This document shows, in pieces, positions 1 to 8,180 of a DNA stretch of 21,395 bases (its first letter is position 1; each line of letters starts with the position of its first letter). This stretch comes from Gordonia sp. UBA5067 (GTDB lineage Bacteria; Actinomycetota; Actinomycetes; Mycobacteriales; Mycobacteriaceae): contig NZ_DIAX01000008.1 in the NCBI RefSeq assembly GCF_002414845.1, positions 7,986 to 29,380 on the forward strand, given 5' to 3'. The position numbers were made by a program, and so were the translations under genes. The notes below the pieces were generated by a model that ran no database searches, was not told where the DNA came from, and saw nothing but the letters and a program-made list of their open reading frames with translations.

Positions 1-27
1 CGCAGGTTCAAATCCTGTCAGCCCGAC
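1..27 (+). tRNA. 3' end of a tRNA gene (partial, probably tRNA-Pro)
   Basis: The window starts inside a tRNA. A T-arm is visible: stem GCAGG (2-6), loop TTCAAAT (7-13), stem CCTGT (14-18). It is followed by a seven-base acceptor strand CAGCCCG (19-25) and discriminator A (26). CCA is not encoded. The acceptor implies a 5' strand starting with C, which is typical of tRNA-Pro, and the tail resembles actinobacterial tRNA-Pro(GGG) as I remember it. The anticodon lies outside the window, so the isotype is an inference. Confidence 0.75.
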
Positions 28-36
28 AGCAGGTCA

Positions 37-73
37 GAGGGTGTTTCCGCTTCGGCGGAGACACCCTCTTTCT
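37..73 (+). terminator. Rho-independent terminator of the tRNA
   Basis: A 14-bp stem (37-50 with 55-68, one G-U type mismatch) is capped by a stable TTCG tetraloop (51-54) and followed by a T-rich tail (TTTCT). It lies ten bases after the tRNA 3' end, so it most likely ends the tRNA transcript. Confidence 0.85.
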
Positions 74-505
74 AGTTTCCACTCCTGAAACCACCCCGAT
101 GCTCTGCCACCCTGGCCGCTGTCGTGGCGCCGCATTACCCATGTAGGCTTCGGTCCGGTTGGGTGCCCTGTGTGTTCCAAGTCTTGGCCATTCGGCCCGA
201 AGAATATTTCAGCTTCTCGCCAAAAATAGCGAAGCAACCTCGCACCACCCGTCGACGCGATAGAGCTGCGGAAGAACTCCGGGTTGGCAGGATGGGCTTC
301 ATCTCCAAGATCGTGCCCTCGAACTGATCTCGCGGGATACCGTTCCTCGCTACCTTCAGCTCGATATCGGCGGCAGGGTCGTTAGCCTGCGCGACCATAC
401 TGGCCAGTTCGAGATGTACGGGAGACTCACTTCAACGATAGCGTGGATCACCTCCTGGGCGGCGAGAAGCATGGGATGATCCGAGACGGCAATCAGGAGC
501 GGAGG
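74..505. other. Gene-poor stretch after the tRNA
   Basis: I see no convincing gene here. The minus-strand frame 135-398 reads like a decayed coding fragment (a plausible amphipathic stretch with an in-frame stop shortly upstream), but I recognise no family. A tRNA 3' end followed by gene remnants is what old integration sites often look like. No integrase and no second copy of the tRNA tail is visible in the window. Confidence 0.4.
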
Positions 506-1014
506 GTGACGGTGGCAGCGAAGGGTGAATCGCATGGACTCGGAGTCGGGCACGGCAGCCTGATTGAGTATCCAGACGGGAGTGTCGAGTTCCGTCAGAC
601 CGGCAAGTTGCTACCTGCGTTCCGTGTCAACCTCGACGACGTGCGAGGCTTCTCAGTCCGCCGCGCTACGCGAGACGACAAGAAGCGGCTGAAGGCGAGC
701 AGCCTGCAGGAGGTCGTGACTGTTCAAGGCCTGGGAACGGTGCTCGCTGAGGTCCCGACGAACATGGGGACTGGGGAGCGGATCGAGAAATGGTTCCGGG
801 CACACCCGAGGTTCGGAGGCCAGCGACAACAGCAGGCGCCCCTGATTACACGCTGGGCCAGCCGAGTGGTCGACCCCGCGGTGCAACTCCACCGCCCCCG
901 CCGCCGAGTGTGCCTGCCGGGTGGTATCCCGATGCCGACAACCCGGCGCTGCAGCGCTATTGGGACGGCACGCAATGGACCGAACACACCGCACCGGCTG
1001 GGCATCCGGTCTAA
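506..1014 (+). pseudogene. Frameshifted PH-like / DUF2510 protein
   Basis: The first frame (from GTG 506, AGGAG at 495-499; GTG 512 or an upstream start are alternatives) encodes a beta-rich module ending in GERIEKWFRAHPRFGG, which resembles a small bacterial PH-like domain. Homology is then lost in that frame. It continues in the -1 frame with a proline-rich linker (six consecutive Pro) and a clear DUF2510 motif, PAGWYPD...RYWDGTQWTEHT, ending at 1014. The shift falls between about 810 and 840, near a run of four C at 839-842. A PH-like domain joined by a linker to DUF2510 is a sensible single protein, so this is read as one gene with a lost base (or sequencing error). DUF2510 domains usually occur with membrane or signalling modules; the function is unknown. 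Confidence 0.65.
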
Positions 1015-1424
1015 CGGCGGTACTGCTCCTGTATGGCGCTCAGCTTTGACCGGCGTCCTCGTCGCGCTTCCCTCCACATATGAGAAGTGCCCGGAACCGT
1101 CAGCGGTACTGGGCCCCTCGTTCTCAACTTTGCGTCCTGCGGCCCGTTGCGGACTGGCACCAGTGCAGTATTGATCGGTCCAGTTCTGCAGAAGCCCTTC
1201 CGTGTGATCGTCCCTTTCGTCGGACAGGAGCGTCTCGGCGCGTCCGCGCCGCAAGGTGCGCTTTCCGATCGCAAGATCAGGGAGAAGTCCAGGTGGCGGT
1301 ACCCGCCTGCGAACAAGACCCGGAGCCCGCGCGACACCTATGCCGCGCGCTGCGAGAAGTGGATCGAGGGTAACTCACCAATGGGCAACGTCCGGCCCAG
1401 GGATCTGGACACCAGGCTGCCAAC
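1015..1424. other. About 410 bases with no supported gene
   Basis: Several overlapping frames of about 100 codons run through here on both strands, but none shows a recognisable domain, a good ribosome-binding site or plausible composition. It may be decayed DNA between the frameshifted DUF2510 gene and the end of the 13E12-type gene. Confidence 0.4.
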
Positions 1425-3095
1425 CTAGGCGGCGGTGAGAAGTGCTGCCAGTGCAGTTTCCACTGGTGATGGGGGCGGTGGGGCGCACTCTGGTGGCGGT
1501 TGGTGTGGGGTGTGGTGGTCACGACGCAGTTCTACTGGTCGTGGGGGGCGTGGAGGCGATTCCTGCTGTTGGGCTGGCCGTAGGCTGGTGGGTCCGGTGG
1601 AGGGGCCGCTGTGACTGGGGAGGTGGTTGAGGAAGGCTTCGGGGTGGTGGATGGGGTTCGTGCGGTACGGCGCGTTGCTGCCGGCCTTTCGCCAGCCGAT
1701 TCGTCCGGTTTCGGGTCCGGTGGTGATGACGGTGGTTTCCCAGTTTCCGGGTTTGCTGCCGACGTTGCGGTCGTCGGGGCCGCATGCGCCGGTCAGCTCT
1801 GCGGTGTTGGTTAGACCGCCATCGGCAAAGTCGGCCGCGGCGTGATGAGCCTGGGTGCGGCTGAACGGCTCGGTGCAGCCGGGCCGGGTGCAGCCGCGGT
1901 CGCGGCCGAATAGCGCGAGGCGTTGACTGAAGGTGGCGATGCGTTTGCCGCGGCCGAAATCGAGGACTTCGCGGGTTTTATCGGCAAATATCTCCAGCCA
2001 TGGGGTGGCGTCGGCGGCGAGTTCGATGAGGTCGGCGACGGGAACGAGGGTTCCAGTGGTGGTTGGTGCCGCACCGATGGGCTGGCCGGTAGCCAGAGCG
2101 GTCAGCTGTGACAATTCGGCGGTGATGACGAGTTGGCTGGGGATCCGGTTGGGGCGGCCCAATGCTTGATGACCCAGGATCCATTCGCAGAGCATGTCGA
2201 GGGCATCGTGGTTGCGTTGGGCGGGGGTGCGGAGATCACGTTTGACCGCCTCGGCCAACGCGTCGCGTTCGGTGTCGTCGAGGTTGGTGATTGAGCCGTA
2301 CGTGGGATGTTCGTCGGCAGGGTTGTTCATTCCTGGGGCGGCCCAGTTGTGCAGGATCACCTCAAACTTTGCCCGTAATGCCGGGGTTATCGCGCCGGTG
2401 ATCTTGCTCATCAGCTGCCGATCTTGGCGGCCCAGGGTTAGGCCGCGTTGCCGTTGCCGGTCGGTGTCGTCGGTCAGCTTGCCGTCTGGGTCGAGGTGGG
2501 CAAGTAGTCGTTGTCCGAGCGGTCTTAGATCTTGTGGTGCCATGGTGCGTGCGGCGGTGGCGAGAATGTCCACGGCATAGTCAGTGTCGGTGTTAGGTGC
2601 GAGGGAGGGCACTTTGGCCAGGAGCAGATCGATTTCGTGGAGGTGGTCGGCGGAGATCTCGCCGTCAGCCACGCCCGCCGCGAGAGGCTCGGAACTCGGT
2701 GGTAATTTTTGCCCCGTCAAGGAAGTGAACCGGCCGATCAGCAGGGCCGTCTGATAGCGACGTTTGGCTTCGGTGGGGCCCAATCGTAGGTCTTGAGCGA
2801 GGAATCGTCGTACTGAGGAATGGCCAGCGCGGCGGTACAGATTGCGGTCTGATACCTCCACGAGTAGCGCGGAATCTACGGCGGCGGCGCGACGGCGGGC
2901 GGTTTCGACCGTCTGGAGCGCAGCCATGACCTCGGCATCAGAAGCCAGCCCCATCCCGACCGTCGCGAGTTTGGTCGTCGCTGCGTCGATCACCAACGCC
3001 AACGCCAGCGGCGTATCAGGCAACACGACCCCCTCGGCGATGTCATAGTCGACACCACGCGAAGGATCCGTACCCGGCTGGATTGTGATGGTCAT
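1425..3095 (-). CDS. 13E12-repeat family DUF222/HNH endonuclease-like protein
   Basis: This 556-residue protein has the layout of the actinobacterial 13E12 repeat family: an N-terminal DUF222 helical region (about residues 30-380) and a C-terminal HNH-type module (about 398-485) with CTRPGC (402-407), paired His 417-418 and Cys 438, then the usual KPGNW...NPIHHPEAFL segment. The last catalytic position of a classic HNH motif reads CGPDDR rather than C..HH, a variant that also occurs in this family, so nuclease activity is uncertain. I chose ATG 3095 because AGGGGGGTG lies just upstream; a longer frame to 3176 has no such support and would run across the LexA box. The family is multicopy and mobile-like in mycobacteria and several members are DNA-damage induced. 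Confidence 0.85.
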   Translation of the reverse strand: MTITIQPGTDPSRGVDYDIAEGVVLPDTPLALALVIDAATTKLATVGMGLASDAEVMAALQTVETARRRAAAVDSALLVEVSDRNLYRRAGHSSVRRFLAQDLRLGPTEAKRRYQTALLIGRFTSLTGQKLPPSSEPLAAGVADGEISADHLHEIDLLLAKVPSLAPNTDTDYAVDILATAARTMAPQDLRPLGQRLLAHLDPDGKLTDDTDRQRQRGLTLGRQDRQLMSKITGAITPALRAKFEVILHNWAAPGMNNPADEHPTYGSITNLDDTERDALAEAVKRDLRTPAQRNHDALDMLCEWILGHQALGRPNRIPSQLVITAELSQLTALATGQPIGAAPTTTGTLVPVADLIELAADATPWLEIFADKTREVLDFGRGKRIATFSQRLALFGRDRGCTRPGCTEPFSRTQAHHAAADFADGGLTNTAELTGACGPDDRNVGSKPGNWETTVITTGPETGRIGWRKAGSNAPYRTNPIHHPEAFLNHLPSHSGPSTGPTSLRPAQQQESPPRPPRPVELRRDHHTPHQPPPECAPPPPSPVETALAALLTAA

Positions 3096-3133
3096 CCGGA
3101 TCACCCCCCTAGCCAGCACATATATTCGCGTAA

Positions 3134-3149
3134 TCGAACATATGTTCAT
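3134..3149 (-). promoter_or_regulatory. LexA (SOS) box of the 13E12-family gene
   Basis: TCGAAC-ATAT-GTTCAT matches the mycobacterial LexA consensus TCGAAC-N4-GTTCGA at all but the last two bases. It lies 39 bases upstream of the chosen start of the DUF222/HNH gene. It overlaps the area where a -35 would sit if the AT-rich stretch near 3119-3125 is the -10. Repression by LexA and induction by DNA damage is therefore likely. The divergent gene at 3257 starts 107 bases away and could also be affected. Confidence 0.8.
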
Positions 3150-3256
3150 ACTATCGGGGTGGCCGATCGGAGGCAAGGGCTTGCCGCAATTGACGGGGAA
3201 GACGTCGCGCGGGTTGCTGCGCGATAGAGTTTCGCGGAGGAGCGGAAGGGGCGGCG

Positions 3257-3922
3257 ATGGCTGGGAATGGCGGTTCGGGGATCCTCGTTCCCTCTCGCCG
3301 CAAGCAATGTGTCGGCTTCATGATCGGGTCGGCACTCTTCGCTTTCGGCGCGATCCTGTCAATCTGGGTACACGACCAGGCGGTGCTCGCGAACAGCCTC
3401 TACTTCATCGGCTCATGGTTTTTCACCGCCGCCGGAGCCGTTCAACTTGTCCTCAGTGGGCAGGCGACCGTTCCCGTCGATTTCGCACCGGGCAAGATGT
3501 TCCGGGCCGAATGGCTATCTGGATCGACGCAATCCTTCGGCACGGTGCTGTTTAACATCAGCACGGGGGCAGCATTGATGACCCTGACCGTTGAGGGTGA
3601 GCAGAAGTTCATCTGGAACCCGGACGCGGCCGGATCAACGGCGTTTCTCATCAGCGGTGTGTTCGCCCTCGTTGCTTTCGCGCGGAGCGACCGGTTCTGG
3701 AATCCGGGCCAGGTCGACTGGTGGGCTGGACAGGTCAACTTCCTCGGCTGCGTCGCCTTCGGCGTCGCCGCGGTGGCGGCGTTCATCACCGCCACCGGCG
3801 CCACGCTCGACGCGCGAGTCGCCAGCGTGAGCACACTGATCGGTGCCGTCTGCTTTTTCCTGGCATCCGCACTCGTTCTGCCAACTGCGCAGCCGCTACC
3901 TCGCGCAGGAGAGGTCGAATAG
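3257..3922 (+). CDS. Six-helix membrane protein, YrhK-like
   Basis: The 221-residue protein has about six hydrophobic segments (about 18-36, 43-67, 91-111, 127-143, 158-179, 189-209). The first pair, with FIGSWFFTAAGAVQL, resembles the YrhK-type two-helix module; that assignment is tentative. No catalytic motif is visible. GGAAGGGG precedes ATG 3257 with good spacing. Its stop codon at 3920-3922 directly abuts the stop codon of the convergent transporter gene, leaving no room for a separate terminator. Function unknown. Confidence 0.75.
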   Translation: MAGNGGSGILVPSRRKQCVGFMIGSALFAFGAILSIWVHDQAVLANSLYFIGSWFFTAAGAVQLVLSGQATVPVDFAPGKMFRAEWLSGSTQSFGTVLFNISTGAALMTLTVEGEQKFIWNPDAAGSTAFLISGVFALVAFARSDRFWNPGQVDWWAGQVNFLGCVAFGVAAVAAFITATGATLDARVASVSTLIGAVCFFLASALVLPTAQPLPRAGEVE

Positions 3923-4975
3923 TCAGCAATGACTCGGCGCGTCGGCGGGCCGATCATGGCGGCGGCGTATGTCCTTCGTGATCGATACAATCATGCCCAC
4001 AGCGGTGAGCACCCAGGCGGTCAGCGCGACCCAAAACCAGGCGCTGCCAATCCATTCGACGACGGGGAGCTTGTTGGCCCGGCCCAAGTACATCCCGGCC
4101 ACCGAGTACATGCCGAGTGGAAACACCATGCTCCAGAGGGTCGGCTGGTAGCGCAACGGAATGTTGTGGAGGAAGTGGCGCCATACCCCCGCGGCGATGA
4201 GCACCGGGATGAGCCAGGTCGCAAAGCACCAGAACATCACCGATAGTCCGGCCGCGACACCGCGCGTGACGGCAATCATCGGGGTGTTCTCCATTTCGAT
4301 GACGCGGGCGCCGGCCACGACGGTGATCGCGACCGCACCCATCGCCACCCAGTACGGCGGATCCAGGTCTTGGGGCCGAAGGGGATAGAGCATGGCGCGC
4401 AGTGCGACGAAGGCGGCGCAGCCGGCGTAGAGGATCACGCCCAGCGACCAGGCGAAGATCGCAAGAATCGACAGGTACTGACGGTGAGCCGGGAGGATCG
4501 GCTCGAGCCCCGCGGCGACCACCGCGATCGATTGGCTGGCGACCACCCAGATGAACCAGGTGCCGTTGGCGCGATCGAGCATGGGCCGATGCTCGTTGCT
4601 CAGCACGGCGGTCCACGGTACGACGTACCCAAGCAGTAGCCAGACGAGTACCGACACCGTCAGCGCCACCGACGCGATGGTGCTGTGACCGGTGCCGACC
4701 AGTGCCGCACCGAGCACATTGGTCGCAGCGATGAACGTGAAGAAGCCGAACGCGCGCGCCGGATCCCGAAAGTCCTCGGCCATGTGACGGCGAAACCTCA
4801 CCAGCCGCACCCCGTTGAGCACGATCAGTACGACATAGAAGACAACGGCCAACCAGAACAGCACGCCGGCCAGCGTCGACATGCCTTTCAGGCGGGCGCC
4901 GATAGAGACGATTCCGGTCGCCATGACCCCCGCGAAGTATCCGGGAGTCAAACTGGCGATCCGCGCAACCATCAT
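3923..4975 (-). CDS. TDT-family transporter (tellurite/C4-dicarboxylate/sulfite type)
   Basis: The 350-residue protein is almost entirely hydrophobic, with about ten predicted membrane segments. It opens with the family-typical LTPGYFAGVMATGIVSIG. Known TDT members include TehA, the fungal malate carrier Mae1 and the sulfite exporter Ssu1, so the substrate is probably a small anion. The gene starts 56 bases after the alkyl sulfatase stop on the same strand, which suggests co-transcription and hints at a sulfur oxyanion or an acid product as substrate (inference). ATG 4975 has AGGGTGG upstream; an adjacent ATG at 4972 is possible. Confidence 0.85.
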   Translation of the reverse strand: MMVARIASLTPGYFAGVMATGIVSIGARLKGMSTLAGVLFWLAVVFYVVLIVLNGVRLVRFRRHMAEDFRDPARAFGFFTFIAATNVLGAALVGTGHSTIASVALTVSVLVWLLLGYVVPWTAVLSNEHRPMLDRANGTWFIWVVASQSIAVVAAGLEPILPAHRQYLSILAIFAWSLGVILYAGCAAFVALRAMLYPLRPQDLDPPYWVAMGAVAITVVAGARVIEMENTPMIAVTRGVAAGLSVMFWCFATWLIPVLIAAGVWRHFLHNIPLRYQPTLWSMVFPLGMYSVAGMYLGRANKLPVVEWIGSAWFWVALTAWVLTAVGMIVSITKDIRRRHDRPADAPSHC

Positions 4976-5031
4976 CGACCACCCTCACCAGCGCGGGTAC
5001 GGCTGACTCATGCGGTCGCGATGGTGACGTC

Positions 5032-6864
5032 TCATGGGGTCACAATGTTGAAATCGGGGTCTGGAGCTTGCAGCGCACCGAGGATCTGAGTCACCGCGCC
5101 GGCGTTCCCGTCGATCGTGAGTCCGGCTTCCATCGCGGCGGCGATGTCGCCGGTGGCGAGGTGGACGAGCACGCCATCGGGCACGGTGATCGTGGCGGCA
5201 ACCACGGTGTCGGCCCGATCCTTGTCGCGCAGCAACACGCCGTTGTGCAGGCGGGTGAGCAGTCGGGTGTCGCCGAACATCCAGCGCACCGTGATGTCAA
5301 GGTCCCAGACCTGGGTTGCATCGATCTGGATGGCCAAACCGTCGAGGAACATGTCGGGCGTCAACTGGGCGATGATATCGGCGCCGCTGGTGCCGGTCGG
5401 CGTGCCGAAGTTGCCGCTGCGCAGCTCCATCGCGCCGGAGAGATAGAAGTTGCGCCAGGTGCCGTTCTCCGCGGCAAACCCCAGCTTCTCGAGGGTGTCG
5501 GCCTGCAGTTCCCGGGCCGCCGCGTGATCGGGTTGAGCGAAGATGACGTGGTCGAGAACCTGTGCGGTCCAGCGATAGTCACCCTCGGTGAAGGACTTGC
5601 GCGCCTTGTCGACGACTGCGTCGGCGCCGCCCATGAACTCGAGGTAGCGAGTGGCCGCCGCCTCCGGCGGATGCTGCCAGAGGCGCGCTGGATTGCCGTC
5701 GAACCAGCCGAGATAGCGCTGGTACACGGCTTTCACATTGTGGCTTACCGAACCGTAGTAGCCGTGGGTGTGCCACGCCGCATTCAGCTTCGGCGGCAGC
5801 TGGAACTGCTCGGCGATCTCGATGCCGGTGAGTCCGCTGTTGAGCATCCGCAGCGTCTGGTCGTGGAGGTAGGCATGCATTTCGCGCTGGGTCTGGAGAA
5901 ACGTCATGGCCCGCTCGCGGCCCCACGTCGGCCAGTGGTGGGAGGCGAAGACCACATCGGTCTGTTCGCCGAACATGTCGATTGCCTCGCCGAGGTAGCG
6001 GGCCCACGCGCTGGGGTCGCGCACGACCGCGCCGCGCAGCGTCACGATGTTATGCAGCGTGTGGGTGGCGTTTTCGGCGATACAGAGCGCCCGGTGATCG
6101 GGAAAGTGGAAGTGCATCTCAGCGGGCGCCTCGCTGCCGGGGGCGAGTTGAAACACCATCCGCACACCGTCAACAGTCAATTCCTGCCCGGTCTCGGTAA
6201 TGTCGACGGTCGGTGCGATCAGGGTGACCGTTCCCATCGAGGTGGTCTGGCCCAAACCGGCACCGATCCCACCGGTCGGTCCCTTCGGTAACGCAGCGCC
6301 GTACATGTACCCGGCCCGACGACTCATCGCGGTGCCCGCGTAGAGGTTCTCCGCGATAGCCGGCTCCATGAACCCGGTCGGAGCGATGATCTGAACCTTC
6401 CCGGCGTTGACTTCCTCTTGGGTGGTGACGCCCTTGACGCCGCCGAAATGATCAACATGGCAGTGGGTGTAGATGACGGCGACCACCTGTCGGTCACCAC
6501 GGTTACGGCGATAGAGTTCGAGCGCGGCGGCCGCAGTCTCGGTGCTGATGAGCGGATCGATCACGATGATGCCGGTGTCGCCTTCGACGATCGTCATGTT
6601 GGACAAGTCGAATCCGCGAATCTGATAGATCGCCGTGGTCACTTCGTAGAGGCCGTGCTTGGCGCACAGTTGCGACTGCCGCCACAGGCTGGGGTCGACG
6701 GTGTCGGGGGCGGCGGCATCGAGGAAGGCATACGCATCGAGGTCCCAGACCGGCCGCCCGTCCGCCCCCGTGATGGCGCCAACATCGAGAGTGGCGATCA
6801 GGCCGCGATCGGCGTCGGCGAAGTCCTGAGTGTCGTCGAACGGATAGTCCTGGTGAGCAGCCAT
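5032..6864 (-). CDS. Alkyl sulfatase (metallo-beta-lactamase fold, SdsA1/BDS1 type)
   Basis: The 610-residue protein matches the size and architecture of type III alkyl sulfatases, which hydrolyse primary or secondary alkyl sulfates such as SDS to an alcohol and sulfate. The N-terminal metallo-beta-lactamase domain holds the zinc motif THCHVDHFGG (HxHxDH at 134-139). A central helical dimerisation region (about 380-480) contains the family-typical ENGTWRNFYLSGAMELR, and the C-terminal part looks like the SCP2-like domain that binds the alkyl chain. ATG 6864 is chosen because AGGAG sits seven bases upstream; a 37-residue upstream extension is arginine-rich and unlikely. No signal peptide is visible, so a cytoplasmic location is expected. 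The TDT transporter follows after 56 bases and a DUF202 gene diverges. Confidence 0.9.
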   Translation of the reverse strand: MAAHQDYPFDDTQDFADADRGLIATLDVGAITGADGRPVWDLDAYAFLDAAAPDTVDPSLWRQSQLCAKHGLYEVTTAIYQIRGFDLSNMTIVEGDTGIIVIDPLISTETAAAALELYRRNRGDRQVVAVIYTHCHVDHFGGVKGVTTQEEVNAGKVQIIAPTGFMEPAIAENLYAGTAMSRRAGYMYGAALPKGPTGGIGAGLGQTTSMGTVTLIAPTVDITETGQELTVDGVRMVFQLAPGSEAPAEMHFHFPDHRALCIAENATHTLHNIVTLRGAVVRDPSAWARYLGEAIDMFGEQTDVVFASHHWPTWGRERAMTFLQTQREMHAYLHDQTLRMLNSGLTGIEIAEQFQLPPKLNAAWHTHGYYGSVSHNVKAVYQRYLGWFDGNPARLWQHPPEAAATRYLEFMGGADAVVDKARKSFTEGDYRWTAQVLDHVIFAQPDHAAARELQADTLEKLGFAAENGTWRNFYLSGAMELRSGNFGTPTGTSGADIIAQLTPDMFLDGLAIQIDATQVWDLDITVRWMFGDTRLLTRLHNGVLLRDKDRADTVVAATITVPDGVLVHLATGDIAAAMEAGLTIDGNAGAVTQILGALQAPDPDFNIVTP

Positions 6865-6965
6865 CTCGGTTCTCCTGCGTCGTTGTCCCGCCAGCGGCCC
6901 GCGGGGCCACCGTCGAACAGGGTCGCACACCCTCGCCGTGCCTGCATGGCAGTTGGGCAACGGGC

Positions 6966-6980
6966 CGGTCGGCACGACCG
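6966..6980. promoter_or_regulatory. Possible operator: inverted repeat CGGTCG-GCA-CGACCG
   Basis: A perfect 6-bp inverted repeat with a 3-bp spacer lies in the 171-bp region between the divergent alkyl sulfatase and DUF202 genes. It is positioned like a repressor or activator site, but GC-rich sequence produces such repeats by chance and no regulator gene is adjacent. Confidence 0.3.
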
Positions 6981-7035
6981 ATGGGCGACGGGTGTTGCGG
7001 TGCGGGTGATCGGCGGGCCGTGCGATGCTGACACC

Positions 7036-7416
7036 ATGGCCGAATCGATGCGAGAAGCCGGCGGCGACGCCGAGGACCCGGATGGCCCCGCCGTCCTGCC
7101 CGGCGCGGTCGATGCCCGGTTCACCCTCGCCGCCGAACGGACCATGCTCGCCTGGCTGCGCACATCAATGGGCCTCATCGCCGCCGGCGTGGCGGTGCTG
7201 CACATCGTCGAACCGTTTGGCAACAGTCACGCCCGAAGCCTGATCGGTTCGACGCTGCTGCTGATCGGGGCACTCGCCGCAGTCCTCGGGCTCGTACGGT
7301 GGCGCCGGGTCGATCGTGCGCTCGCCGACGGCGGGCCGATGCCGGGACCGGCGTCGGTCATGGTGCTCACCCTCTTGGTCGTCGTGGTCGCTCTCGGATT
7401 CATCCTTTGGCAGTAG
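7036..7416 (+). CDS. DUF202 (YidH-like) small membrane protein
   Basis: The 126-residue protein carries the DUF202 signature around residues 29-53 (FTLAAERTMLAWLRTSMGLI, then AAGVAV) and three hydrophobic segments (about 43-60, 68-87, 106-125). DUF202 proteins are small inner-membrane proteins of unknown role. The open frame continues upstream, but sequence before ATG 7036 is antisense to the alkyl sulfatase gene, so that start is preferred; ATG 7048 is an alternative. No strong ribosome-binding site is visible. Confidence 0.85.
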   Translation: MAESMREAGGDAEDPDGPAVLPGAVDARFTLAAERTMLAWLRTSMGLIAAGVAVLHIVEPFGNSHARSLIGSTLLLIGALAAVLGLVRWRRVDRALADGGPMPGPASVMVLTLLVVVVALGFILWQ

Positions 7417-7523
7417 CCGGCGGAGTGTCGCGGTGAACGCCTACTATCGATCGGCACGGCCTGCCCGAACTGTAACGATCGTCGGGTGACGGCGATGGTG
7501 CTGGCCCTTCAGGTCCAACGAGG

Positions 7524-8150
7524 TCACCGCACGCCGGCCGGACGGAATTGGATGCTGATCCTCGGTCCGGCGCCCCGCTGCTTCGGGACGCAATGATCCC
7601 ACGTGCGTTGGCAGGATCCGCCCATGACGAGCACATCGCCGGTGCCGAGGGTGAACTTGTGTGATCTGCCGCCACCGCGAGGTCGCAGGAGCAATGCTCG
7701 AGGCGAGCCCAAGGATACGATCGCCACCAACGTGTCGGTGTAGCGGCCGCGTCCGATTCGATCACCGTGCCAGGCCACACTATCGTCGCCATCTCGGTAG
7801 TGGCACAGCCCCGCCGTCGCGAATCCCTCGGGGAGCTCGTCGGCATAGTGGGCACTCAAGTCGGCACGTATTGCTGCCATCGACGGATCGGGGAGTCGAT
7901 CGCGCTCGGTGTAGTGCGCGACGAGACGAGGTACGTCGACGATGCGGTCATACATCTGCCGCTGCTCACGACGCCAAGTCACAGTGGTCAGCAGTCGGTC
8001 GAACATGTCGGCCGATCCGGTCAGCCATCCGGGGCACAGGTCGACCCATGCGTCGTGGTCCAGTCTTATCCGCCGACGATTCTCAAACGATCCGAGGGTT
8101 GTGGGAGACCCGATCGGATCGAAGAGGGTGTCCTGGATGCCGGTGGCCAT
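7524..8150 (-). CDS. AlkB-like 2OG-Fe(II) dioxygenase (alkylated-DNA repair)
   Basis: The 208-residue protein has the AlkB arrangement: iron ligands H128 and D130 in AWHGDRIGRG, distal H186 in TWDHCVPK, and 2-oxoglutarate-binding arginines R197 and R203 in PRISIQFRP. AlkB enzymes oxidatively remove methyl and etheno adducts from DNA or RNA using iron, oxygen and 2-oxoglutarate. No Shine-Dalgarno is seen, but TAGTCT (8157-8162 on the plus map) ends six bases before the ATG, which fits a leaderless mRNA. The gene is convergent with DUF202 (107 bases between ends). I see no complete LexA box upstream. Confidence 0.9.
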   Translation of the reverse strand: MATGIQDTLFDPIGSPTTLGSFENRRRIRLDHDAWVDLCPGWLTGSADMFDRLLTTVTWRREQRQMYDRIVDVPRLVAHYTERDRLPDPSMAAIRADLSAHYADELPEGFATAGLCHYRDGDDSVAWHGDRIGRGRYTDTLVAIVSLGSPRALLLRPRGGGRSHKFTLGTGDVLVMGGSCQRTWDHCVPKQRGAGPRISIQFRPAGVR

Positions 8151-8180
8151 GGGCCAAGACTACGTCACCATTCGAACAAA

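Noticed and set aside
135..398. Minus-strand 87-codon frame reading like a partial protein (IELKVARNGIPRDQFEGTIL)
   Set aside because: No recognisable family, an in-frame stop shortly upstream, no ribosome-binding site; kept only as a possible remnant.
780..850. Programmed -1 frameshift in the PH-like/DUF2510 gene
   Set aside because: I see no convincing slippery heptamer or downstream stem; simple loss of a base or a sequencing error is more likely.
1087..1428. Plus-strand 113-codon frame
   Set aside because: No domain, no ribosome-binding site, and equally long frames occur on the other strand; typical of GC-rich non-coding DNA.
5068..6291. 407-codon plus-strand frame
   Set aside because: It is antisense to the alkyl sulfatase, whose motifs are unambiguous; its composition is that of a mirror frame.
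8170..8176. TCGAAC-like half site near the AlkB start
   Set aside because: The other half of a LexA box is missing, so SOS control of AlkB is not supported.
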